Shown one piece after another: positions 1 through 8,600 of a stretch of 64,000 nt of DNA; positions within the stretch are counted from its first letter, which is position 1; every line of letters starts with the position of its first letter. The DNA lies in assembly GCF_963678635.1 (NCBI RefSeq), contig NC_087071.1, positions 6,153,624 through 6,217,623 on the forward strand, written 5' to 3'. This stretch comes from Symsagittifera roscoffensis. Taxonomy: Eukaryota; Xenacoelomorpha; Acoela; Convolutidae. Both the position numbers and the translations under genes were made by a program. The notes under the pieces were generated by a model. It was not told where the DNA came from and made no database searches. It was given only the letters and a program-made list of their open reading frames with translations.

Positions 1-914
1 GGTGTAGTGAGTTGATATAGCATGTCCGTATTTCGTTCTATATCGATGTGAGTGTTAGATAAAGGTAAGCAAAGAGGGTTAGTAAAATGATAATATGAGG
101 TCCAAGAGAGAGTAGGCATTAAAACGTATTCATCTACAAAGTTGCGTGTTTCGTTAGTGTCGTGGGGGGTGTTTAAGGTGTATTGTGGAAATGAGGGTAA
201 GGTGATGGCTAAAAATTCTTTTGTGTTAGTATGCTTGGGGTGGTTGATGTATTCACGGGCTGTTCCTGGTTTTGCTGGGAAAGGATGGTTGGGGAACTTT
301 CTTTTAAAAGTGCGGTAAGCTCTATTAGTGTTGAGTGAAGATTCAGTTGATGTGGATGATGGTGCTAATGATTCAGTATAATTTGAAGAGGGTGTAGGGG
401 TAGGGGGGTTGGATGAATTTATTGTGGAGGAGATTTGGTTTATGGTTGGGGTATTAAGGTGGTAGGGTTGTTGTTGAAGGGTAATAAAATTATCTAGTTC
501 TGGGGAGATTCGGGGGGTGTCTGGAGAATGAGATGATTGGTCAGAATGGTATGAGGAGTAGGTTGGGGTAACTTGGGAAGCATAAGAGGGTGTGGGAGTG
601 ATTGGGTCAGGGTTATTGGATAATATGGGTTGAAAAGGGGGTTGAGAAAAATTAGAAGAGTTATGAAAATTATTGGATGGGGATGGTTCTGAGTCGGCAA
701 ATTCATCGGGGTTTTCAATATTCGGGTTATTGAGTTGTGAGATGGAATATAAAACTGAGATGTGTGAATTAGTGTCGGAATTCATGCCTGATGTTACATT
801 ACTAGATAGAAAATCGGGTGGCGGAAAAGCAAAAAATGGTATTATTGGGATTGGAGAGGTAAGATTGGTTGGGTGGGAATTTGATCGGTGTAGTGATCCA
901 AGTTGGCGGCTCAT
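1..914 (-). CDS. ORF7 (partial): Pro/Ser/Thr-rich protein of unknown function
   Basis: The frame starts in the ATGA overlap with env and stays open to the window edge (about 304 codons seen). The matching ORF in copy C is 602 aa. The first 200 or so residues are dominated by Pro, Ser, Thr and Asn, as in intrinsically disordered or heavily O-glycosylated regions. After a basic stretch (AYRTFKRKFPNHPFPAKPG) the composition becomes more ordered. No signal peptide or membrane segment is visible. See the full-length copy at 35929-37737. Confidence 0.75.
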   Translation of the reverse strand, partial: MSRQLGSLHRSNSHPTNLTSPIPIIPFFAFPPPDFLSSNVTSGMNSDTNSHISVLYSISQLNNPNIENPDEFADSEPSPSNNFHNSSNFSQPPFQPILSNNPDPITPTPSYASQVTPTYSSYHSDQSSHSPDTPRISPELDNFITLQQQPYHLNTPTINQISSTINSSNPPTPTPSSNYTESLAPSSTSTESSLNTNRAYRTFKRKFPNHPFPAKPGTAREYINHPKHTNTKEFLAITLPSFPQYTLNTPHDTNETRNFVDEYVLMPTLSWTSYYHFTNPLCLPLSNTHIDIERNTDMLYQLTT

Positions 915-3529
915 CGTGGGCTAAAAAAATGATTATTTTGAGACTGAAAAGCGGTGGTATGGGGTTGTTCAATAATTTGTTCATAAGTATTATCATCTTG
1001 TGACTGGTGTGTCATTATATGTTGGATGGGACTTTGTGATGTGGTGAGTCGAAAATTTGGATTATGTGTGATGGCTAAATTTCGAAAATTTCGTGGGACT
1101 AGGGATAGTGGATGGTTATTTGGTAGGGCTGGTAATTTTGGTGCCGTTGGCGTTATGTCTACATTGTTATGTTCTTCGTCGTATGTATTTTGTCGTGTTG
1201 TTATTTTTGTGTTATATTCTTTTATTTGTGCGTCTAAAAGAATTTTGTTTATAGATGTAGAAAAGATTCCAAAAAATCCTGCAAAGAGTATGCGTGCTAC
1301 ACTTGCTTGTCGATTGACTTGTGTGTGTATAGCACATGTGTTGTAGATTCCTTTTAAAAGTGAGAAAAGAAATCCAATAAAGTTAAACATTGCGTATAAA
1401 ATAGTCAATTTTTCTAAGATGTAATAGGGCCATCCTAGAAAATCGAGGATCTCATTTTTGAGTGTAACAAAGCTAAAAATGTTAATTGGTGATATATCTT
1501 GGGGACGGTATTTTTCACCGTTTAGATATATATAATCTTTAATGTCTTTAAAAAATCCGCTATAGTCTTGCGTGTAGATATCGGCAAATCCTGCGGTTTC
1601 TGCAAGTTTGCGTAAATTTTGGTCTATTGATTGTCTTTGTATAGTGTCCATTTGTGTTAATAATTCTTGGAATTGTTGTGTTCTAATGTGATGTTGAATA
1701 TCTGATTTTGAATAGATTCCTATTGATTGTAAGTCTATATTTGGGTTTCGAGCAATAGCGCGAATGCTTTCTGGTGAAAATTTTTTGAGTGATTGCATTA
1801 ATGTGGGATATGGAGTGAGAAGATAATATTTATTTTCATCAGGGTTTAGTTGTACTACATTGTGGCTGTTTTCTGATCCACATGGGACTGCGGTATCCCA
1901 GAAATAGGTTCTTCGTGAAAGTGTATCCACGAAATGTACTTTATTCTTATAAAAGATAGGGATTCTTTTATAACATCGTTTATCTTCAAAAACGTATAGT
2001 GGTGATACTTTTTTAGTACAAGTATAAAACCATAAGATGTTTCCTTCATAGTCTAAAAAATTTGATCTATTTCCAGATAATAAGTATCCTGCATAGGGTA
2101 TTTTTAATACTGCTAGTGCAAGTGATTGTAATATTTGTGTTCGTTCTAATTCGCATAGTTGGTGTAGTGTTTCCAATTCGGAGAGTGACATTTCTTGAAA
2201 AATTCGGCTAATTGTATAATCTAGTTTCATATCTAAATGAATATCATAGTGGATATTACCGAAATATGTAGTATTCATTAGTGATAATTCTTGTAAGCGT
2301 GTGCTTCTGGTGTCATGGGGTTTTAGATGTCCACCAGGTTGTCCGTTGCTTTTTTCAAAATTAACTGGTATATAGGATGTTCCTTCGTTTAGAGGATGAC
2401 CTGTGGCATATGGGTCGATTTTTACTTTTCCAGTGGTCATGTCGAATCCTTTTTCGTATTCAACTAACATCTCGGAGTATTGTGTTTTGTGAATTGGGTT
2501 TCTGTATTTACATGCAAGTTCTGTTTCTTGATATATTTGAAAACGTGTCAATTTATTTTCTATATTGTCTATGTTTCTAAAATTAGAACTTAGTTTTCGT
2601 GATGGATGGACTTGTTCATATGGAATTGATTGTATAAAATATTTTTCGTGAAATTTTATCATACGAGCGTGTATTTTTGCTACTTGAAATGTTGTACATG
2701 TATCTTCGGGGAACCAAACAATTGTTGCTTGTGTTCTCGTTGTAGGGTCGCAATAACCTTGATCATTTTTACAAGGTAATCGGATTCCTTGATAGATCAT
2801 TGTATTATCTGATAAATCTCGTGTTAGTTGTATTTTTTCGAGTTGTATTTTCCAATCAAAAAACATTATTTCTTGGTATCCTTTATTTTTTGTGTCTGCT
2901 TTGCAGTTTGATGGGTCATTTATACCAATGTGTGGTATCCAATGTTTATCGTGTAGGTCATAGGTTAATCGTCCGTGTGCGCCGTTATACGGGTATTTGT
3001 CGTCTAGTTTTATATGTCCTTGGGGTCTTTCAAGTTGTGATTGATGTACAGAGTCTGAAAAAACTTGAAAATTAACTAACTTTCTTGCGGAGTTTTTATT
3101 TTGTGTGATGTTTAGTCTAAGTAATTCATTTTTACAATCGTCGGGATTGAGATGTAAAAGACGTTCTATATTACTCTGATAGAATGATTCATGGTCAAGT
3201 CGGTTTTTGTTTCCGTTCGAGACTTGTGAACAATGTACTTTCTTTTCGGAAAATGTTGCTGTGAATTTATAACCTGTAACTGTTGTTGCTCGGGCTTTTG
3301 AATAGAGTTTTGCTATTACATCTGTGGTTTCTATAGCTTGTGGTTCTGTTTCACATTGTGATACTTGATTTATTGCATATTTATGTAGTGTTTTTTGTTC
3401 ATTTTCTTCACAATCGTAATGTGTTACTAATAAATCTTGTGGTCCTGTACGAGGAGAAGGGTTTATGTTTTGATTTGAGATTACTAGAAAAAGGAGTTGG
3501 AGAAAAATTAATAATTTTAGAATATACAT
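911..3529 (-). CDS. env: Env-like surface glycoprotein, 872 aa
   Basis: The ATG overlaps the ORF5 end. Residues 1-18 are a clear signal peptide (MYILKLLIFLQLLFLVIS). A long Cys-bearing ectodomain follows, with many Asn-X-Ser/Thr sites (for example NIT, NTT, NRS). Near the C-terminus are a hydrophobic segment at about 703-722 and a second one at about 744-760, then a polar tail of about 110 residues. The plan of secreted signal, ectodomain and membrane anchor fits a viral fusion glycoprotein acting at the particle envelope. The ectodomain opening (a YDC motif followed by spaced Cys) recalls glycoproteins related to those of invertebrate negative-strand viruses that have been captured by LTR elements, but I cannot place it by motif. 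The copy is open throughout. Its TGA stop overlaps the ORF7 ATG as ATGA (911-914). Confidence 0.85.
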   Translation of the reverse strand: MYILKLLIFLQLLFLVISNQNINPSPRTGPQDLLVTHYDCEENEQKTLHKYAINQVSQCETEPQAIETTDVIAKLYSKARATTVTGYKFTATFSEKKVHCSQVSNGNKNRLDHESFYQSNIERLLHLNPDDCKNELLRLNITQNKNSARKLVNFQVFSDSVHQSQLERPQGHIKLDDKYPYNGAHGRLTYDLHDKHWIPHIGINDPSNCKADTKNKGYQEIMFFDWKIQLEKIQLTRDLSDNTMIYQGIRLPCKNDQGYCDPTTRTQATIVWFPEDTCTTFQVAKIHARMIKFHEKYFIQSIPYEQVHPSRKLSSNFRNIDNIENKLTRFQIYQETELACKYRNPIHKTQYSEMLVEYEKGFDMTTGKVKIDPYATGHPLNEGTSYIPVNFEKSNGQPGGHLKPHDTRSTRLQELSLMNTTYFGNIHYDIHLDMKLDYTISRIFQEMSLSELETLHQLCELERTQILQSLALAVLKIPYAGYLLSGNRSNFLDYEGNILWFYTCTKKVSPLYVFEDKRCYKRIPIFYKNKVHFVDTLSRRTYFWDTAVPCGSENSHNVVQLNPDENKYYLLTPYPTLMQSLKKFSPESIRAIARNPNIDLQSIGIYSKSDIQHHIRTQQFQELLTQMDTIQRQSIDQNLRKLAETAGFADIYTQDYSGFFKDIKDYIYLNGEKYRPQDISPINIFSFVTLKNEILDFLGWPYYILEKLTILYAMFNFIGFLFSLLKGIYNTCAIHTQVNRQASVARILFAGFFGIFSTSINKILLDAQIKEYNTKITTRQNTYDEEHNNVDITPTAPKLPALPNNHPLSLVPRNFRNLAITHNPNFRLTTSQSPIQHIMTHQSQDDNTYEQIIEQPHTTAFQSQNNHFFSPR

Positions 3530-4653
3530 GTGTATGATAATCCTGAGTATGGATTATAAAATGTAATGTAGCCAATTGTGTTTTTGGTATATCTGTCGTA
3601 TTTGTATATTACTTCAGTAGTTATAAACGGTGGTGGTAGTGATTGAGCTGTTATGTTAGGTGGGTTTAATGGGTAGGGATGTTGTGTAATATTGTTTAAT
3701 TTAACTGTGATTTCAAACTTTAATTGTAAACTGTTTTGTTGGAGTATTTGAATATTGTGATCGCGGATATCGTTGTGAATATCTTGGCGATATTGTAATC
3801 TATTAAGTGCCCAGTTATGAAGGCGGTTACTTTCTTGATGTTGTCCAAATAATGGTGGAGGTGCTGTGAATGTATTCCAATCTAATCTTAAAGGGATATT
3901 TGTTAATGATTGTTCTCGATATCTAGCGTCGAGGTTATTTGGAAAATTTAAGTTAAAAGGTGGTGGTGAAATCTGGCTTATTGATGGTGCTGATGGTAGT
4001 GATAATGTTTCTGGTAGTGATGAGGATGTTGTTGTATCCGTAGAAATATCTATGGGGTCATTGACTAAATTTAATTCACCTTGTGTAAATGAATGTGTTG
4101 TCCAATATGGTAGTCGTGATGCTTGGTTTGGGGGGTTAAAGGGATTTTCACGTATTTGTTCAGATGTTGGTGTTGAACCTAAGTAATCTGATGGTAGGCT
4201 TGAGGTGCTACGTTGTGAAAGAAGCGTAGGGGTTTCTGGTAATATACCAATGGGGTTTTCTGGAGTGTTTTGTGATGGGGATTGAGGTATATCAAAATGA
4301 ACTCGGGGAGTTTGAAAATTTCTGTTTCGTCGAGGATGTATAATTTGTCTATTTATTTCGACTGTATTTTGGTTTTGACTAGAATTTCTTATTCTACTTA
4401 GTTCTTGTGGTAGTGTTGGGTAAAGATTATATGTTGGTTCACTTAGAGGTGCTTGTCGTTGAACTGGTTCTAGTGGTTCAGATAAACGAGCGTGCCGTTC
4501 TTCAAAAGTGTATGGATTATCTTGAAAAGAAATTCGTGTAGATGTTTGAGGATTTTGAGTAGTTGAAGGTGGCGTTGGGTTATCTTGGGATGATGTCGGT
4601 GAAGACTGATTCTGTGACTGTTGGGTAGCAATTTTTGATGGATTTTTGAATTG
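3517..4653 (-). CDS. ORF5: 378-codon open frame with no ATG
   Basis: The frame is open from just after an in-frame TAA (4654-4656) to TAA at 3517-3519, and I see no in-frame ATG. The product would be Pro/Ser/Thr/Gln/Asn-rich for about 250 residues, including LSEPLEPVQRQAPLSEPTYN. A more ordered C-terminal part with Trp, Arg and Tyr follows (LRLDWNTF, LESNRLHNWALNRLQ). Its end overlaps the env ATG by 13 bases. Copy C keeps the same frame open (32194-33327). The upstream stop follows the ORF4 stop closely, so ribosomal frameshifting out of ORF4 cannot reach this frame. Expression would need a spliced leader exon, non-AUG initiation or reinitiation. No family recognised. Confidence 0.6.
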   Translation of the reverse strand, partial: QFKNPSKIATQQSQNQSSPTSSQDNPTPPSTTQNPQTSTRISFQDNPYTFEERHARLSEPLEPVQRQAPLSEPTYNLYPTLPQELSRIRNSSQNQNTVEINRQIIHPRRNRNFQTPRVHFDIPQSPSQNTPENPIGILPETPTLLSQRSTSSLPSDYLGSTPTSEQIRENPFNPPNQASRLPYWTTHSFTQGELNLVNDPIDISTDTTTSSSLPETLSLPSAPSISQISPPPFNLNFPNNLDARYREQSLTNIPLRLDWNTFTAPPPLFGQHQESNRLHNWALNRLQYRQDIHNDIRDHNIQILQQNSLQLKFEITVKLNNITQHPYPLNPPNITAQSLPPPFITTEVIYKYDRYTKNTIGYITFYNPYSGLSYTCIF

Positions 4654-4658
4654 TTACT

Positions 4659-4847
4659 TTAGTGGGAAGGTTTATGTTTATTATAATATTCTTCCAAAAA
4701 AAGAATTAGAAGGATTGTTGCTAGGGCAAATGTGAGGATTGCTTTCTTTATACATTTACAGATGGTCAAAATGAGGGATGATAAGAATGCTATGAAAATT
4801 GCAAACAATAAAAAAATATCAGTTCTACTGAAAATTGTTCGTATCAT
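4659..4847 (-). CDS. ORF4: 62-aa protein with two predicted membrane segments
   Basis: It starts within the ATGA overlap with ORF3. Residues about 10-29 form one hydrophobic segment, followed by a short basic Cys-containing loop (CKCIKK), then a second segment at about 35-51 and an acidic/Tyr tail. This helix-basic loop-helix plan is the typical class II viroporin layout, which is a resemblance and not an identification. Copy C keeps an open 62-codon version (31997-32185) that differs mostly at conservative positions and at the last residues. Confidence 0.6.
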   Translation of the reverse strand: MIRTIFSRTDIFLLFAIFIAFLSSLILTICKCIKKAILTFALATILLILFLEEYYNKHKPSH

Positions 4848-5074
4848 TTAGACAAGTTGTATAAATCGTACCTGTGGATATAATCAAGGGTTTTGGAAAG
4901 TTGGAGGAATAGTTCGAGTATAGTGTAAAAAATTAAAAAAATGTTACAAAAAATGATTAGGATTATTAGAAAAGATTCAAGTATATCAAAAAGAAATATT
5001 ATCAAGGTTTCAAGTATTGTAAAAAAATGTTTAAAATTTATGAGTATTTGAGTAACTGATTGAGAGAAGAGCAT
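4844..5074 (-). CDS. ORF3: 76-aa hydrophobic membrane protein
   Basis: The small ATG-started product has a long Phe/Ile/Leu-rich stretch from about residue 12 to 60 that is long enough for two membrane passes or one hairpin, and a polar tail ending NLSK. Its TGA stop overlaps the ATG of ORF4 as ATGA (4844-4847). Copy C has an open version of the same length (31770-32000) with conservative changes and an identical core. Size, hydrophobicity and position upstream of env recall viroporins and small transmembrane accessory proteins of RNA viruses. No family is recognised and the role is inferred only from hydropathy. Confidence 0.6.
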   Translation of the reverse strand: MLFSQSVTQILINFKHFFTILETLIIFLFDILESFLIILIIFCNIFLIFYTILELFLQLSKTLDYIHRYDLYNLSK

Positions 5075-5695
5075 TTAAGAAATGATCTCTTGGTCGAATA
5101 TTTTTTGCTGTTTGAGGCGATTTTCTAGTGTGGTCGGATTATTTATTAGTTTTTTGACAAGTGGGTTGAGTTTTGTAAAAAATTGTTGGGGGCAATTTTC
5201 ATGGTGACTGGGAGGTCGTCTTTTTCTTTATTTTTGTTTGTCAAATGATCCGGGGTATGGTGAGATTTTTATACTTTAGGCTAATTAAAATGTTCATTTT
5301 GTTACTTTAGGCTAAGTTAACAAATTTGCTTTGGGGGTATTCGTGGTCTGAGTTGGGGAAATATTGTTGATCTTTGGGTTATTAGATAAGGGAGGGGTAC
5401 GGTATTATGGTGATATTTATTTTAGTTGTCAAGTTGGAGTGGTTTGCTTATTTTTGACCTGGAGGTCGTAAAGTTATAGTTATAGATGTGCCTGGAGTTC
5501 TATATGATTCGTCTAATTGGTCTTAGTTTGAGTTAGAGAAAGTGACGGATTGGATGAATCCTATTGGTCTATTTTGAACTAGAATTATTACGTACTTGTC
5601 AGCATGTTATTTTGAAAAATGTAAATGAAAAATGTTTCGGAGGTTTCAAGATAGTGAAGTATAATGTTAAAAATACTTTTGAAATTCCACTTTCT
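5075..5695 (-). other. Conserved gap between gag-pol and ORF3 (copy A)
   Basis: About 620 bases without a supported ORF. In element sense it carries two copies of the 13-mer TTAGCCTAAAGTA, 31 bases apart (complement of 5272-5284 and 5303-5315). Both are also present in copy C (31528-31540 and 31559-31571). Conservation in a non-coding gap ahead of a cluster of small ORFs suggests a signal for a subgenomic mRNA (splice acceptor or internal promoter) or for translation, but nothing in the sequence proves which. Confidence 0.45.
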
Positions 5696-8600
5696 TTAAA
5701 ATTTTAGATTGGGGATGAATATTTTATAGTTTTTACGTGGTTGATTTCGGAGTCTTGTTTTTTTTCTATTTTCTGATTTATCGATTTGTTCTTGGGGTAT
5801 TATTTGTTCGGTCATTTTTCTATTTTTTCTTTGTTTTGGAGATTCTTTATGGTTTTGTGTATTGTTTTTGGTGGTGGTTGGTTTTGTGTTTTGATTTTCG
5901 GTGGGGTTATCATTTTGTTCTGTGTTTTTCAGATGTGGTTCATTTTGAATGATTTTTAATCCTGTGAAAGAATATAATTGAGTTAATTCGCGGAGTGCGT
6001 ATTCTTTTGGGTAATAAGGTAATAGGTTGTTTCGATGTTGAACGATTTCTTTTTTGTTTGAGTCGGTTATTTTATATGTGACATCAGTGGGTTTTGCAAT
6101 TATTTGGTATGGTCCTTTTCGAAGGGGTTGTAATTTTTTAGAAATTCCTTTTTGAGTATTAAAATTAGGTATTAAAACAAATGTTCCAATTTTTAATTCG
6201 GAGGCTGGTGTAAAACGTGAATTGATTTGTTCATTAATGTTTTGTCTTTGTAATAACTTTTTTGTTATTTTTTGATAAATTTCATTGTGTTTTTTATCTC
6301 TATTTAGAATCCATTCGGTGTGTGTACCGGAGGCTAGTTTAAGAATTTGTGGGTGATGAAAATGATCTTCATCGTGTGTATGTAAAGGTAGGTTATAACA
6401 AATTGAGTCTTTATTTGGTTGACAATAACCTTGTGCGTTTTTATGAGAATTTGCTGTAAACATTATTGGTTTGCGTGGTTTTTGGTTAAAAACCATTTCG
6501 TATGGTGACATTCCTAAAGTTGTCGTTATTTGTGAATTATATGCTAAGGGAAATAATTTTACATCTGCTGACCATTCGGTATATTTTGTATCATTTCCGT
6601 TGATGATACATCTAAGATATTCTTGTAATGAACGGTTCATACCTTCGACTAAGCCGTTTGTCCAAGGTGCATGAGATGTACGTGGTTTGTGTTTAATGTT
6701 ATATAAATGACATAGTGTGATGATTTCATTATTTATGAATTCTGTACCGTTGTCTGTAACTAAAATTTCTGGTAGTCCGAATTTTGCTATCCAGTGTTCA
6801 TAGAGTGTTGTGTAAGCGTAATAAGCGTTACAATGTGGTACTGGGTTGAGTGCTACATAATGTGTAAATGCGTCAACAATTACCATAATGTAGGAGTTTC
6901 CTTCTGATGAGGGTGAAATTGGTCCTTTAGTATCAAATGAGATACGATGATTAAAGTACAAACTTTGTCCTTTAAAATCTTGTTTTTGTGCTATTTGTTT
7001 TTGATTTGGGTAAGGTTTATTTAGTTGACATACTATACAGTCATTGCATAGTACTTTTATCCAAATTGGTGCATTTGGGAAATAAAAGTTTTGTATAAAA
7101 TTTGAATATGTTTTTTCTGATCCAGAGTGTCCTTTAATATTTTGTGTATGTGAAATATTAAAAGCTATAAGAATCATACTTAAAGGGAGACATGGAACTG
7201 TAGATTCATTCAGGTTATATTCTAAAAGGTCTGTATTTTCGTTAATTGTTGTGTTGTTAAATTTGCGAAAGTATCGGAGGAGTGTTTTGTTTCCTAGAAT
7301 GGTTGAATCTGCCTTGACAGGTTTAGTTTTATATTTGTGCCATGATTTTAGTTGTCTAATTATCGGGTCAAGATTTTGATATTGTTTCAGTGTTGAAATT
7401 GTAATCGTTTCTGTTGGAGGGAGAAAAATGTTTTCGATTTCTAATTTAGATAAGGGTATTGTATCAAGTGGGTCATGGAGGTCAAAAACTTGATTTATTG
7501 TGTATTTTGAATCATTTGTTTGTGGTCCTGATAAATTTATTTTATCAGTTAAATCTTCTTTTTCAATTAGTGGAAAATGGTTTTTAGGCGGGTGTTGTTT
7601 TGTTCGTTTTTGTTGGGTGTTATTTTTTATCCATTGAGAATATGGGATTGGTTTGAAAGTTGATGTTCTAAGTAGATCAACTTCATAATGATTATTTTGA
7701 CAATCTAAATAAAGTGGGAAATGTTGTAAATTATTTATTTGTGATTGTTCAATATCAGTTTTTACTGCATATTTGCATTCCAATCGGGGTGATGTTTCGT
7801 TTTCTGCAAGGTAGAATTTTATGTTTTTGGGTATTTCAACTGTTGTTTTTCGTGTAAGTAATTCAGGTGGTGTATTTCGACTTAAGGTGTCTGGTAATGC
7901 AAGATTTTTTCCTGCAGTCCAAACTATATGTAAGTTTGGAAATTTCATTAGAATTAGTTGAAATCTGTAAACTCGGTGGTTTGGGTTAGATTTTTGTGTA
8001 AAGAGAAAGATGATTGGTTTATGGTCTGTGAATAGAACTGTTGGATGTTTTGATCCAAGTATCAGAAATTCATATTCTGTCAGTGTATATATTATGGCTG
8101 TACATTCTCTCATTAGAGTTGAGAGTCGTAGCTCTGCTTGAGTGAATAATCGAGAATTTGCTGATATGAGGTTCATTTTATTTGTACCATTATGTGATTG
8201 TAATAGTGCTGCACCGATGCCAAAGTTCGAAGCATCGCACATTGCATAAAATGGTTGATTTGAATCTGGAATTGTGTTTGAAATTTGTTCAGTTAAAAGT
8301 TTCTTTATTTCTTCAAATCGTGTTTGATGTTCTGTGTTCCATTCAAAATTATTTTGTTGTCTAAGGATGTTATAAAATGGTCGTAGATATAATTGGATTT
8401 TATAAACATATTTACTTAAAAAGTTTAACATTCCAAGAAATTCTTGGATTTTCTTTTTATTTGTTGGTGGTTGAAGTTTTTGAATAGCGTCAATGCGTGA
8501 TTTCAATGGAGTGATTGTTTTTCTTTCTATATTATGTCCTAAGAATTTAACTCTTGTCAAAAAGAAGTGTGATTTATCGGGGGCGGCCTTCAGATTTTCG

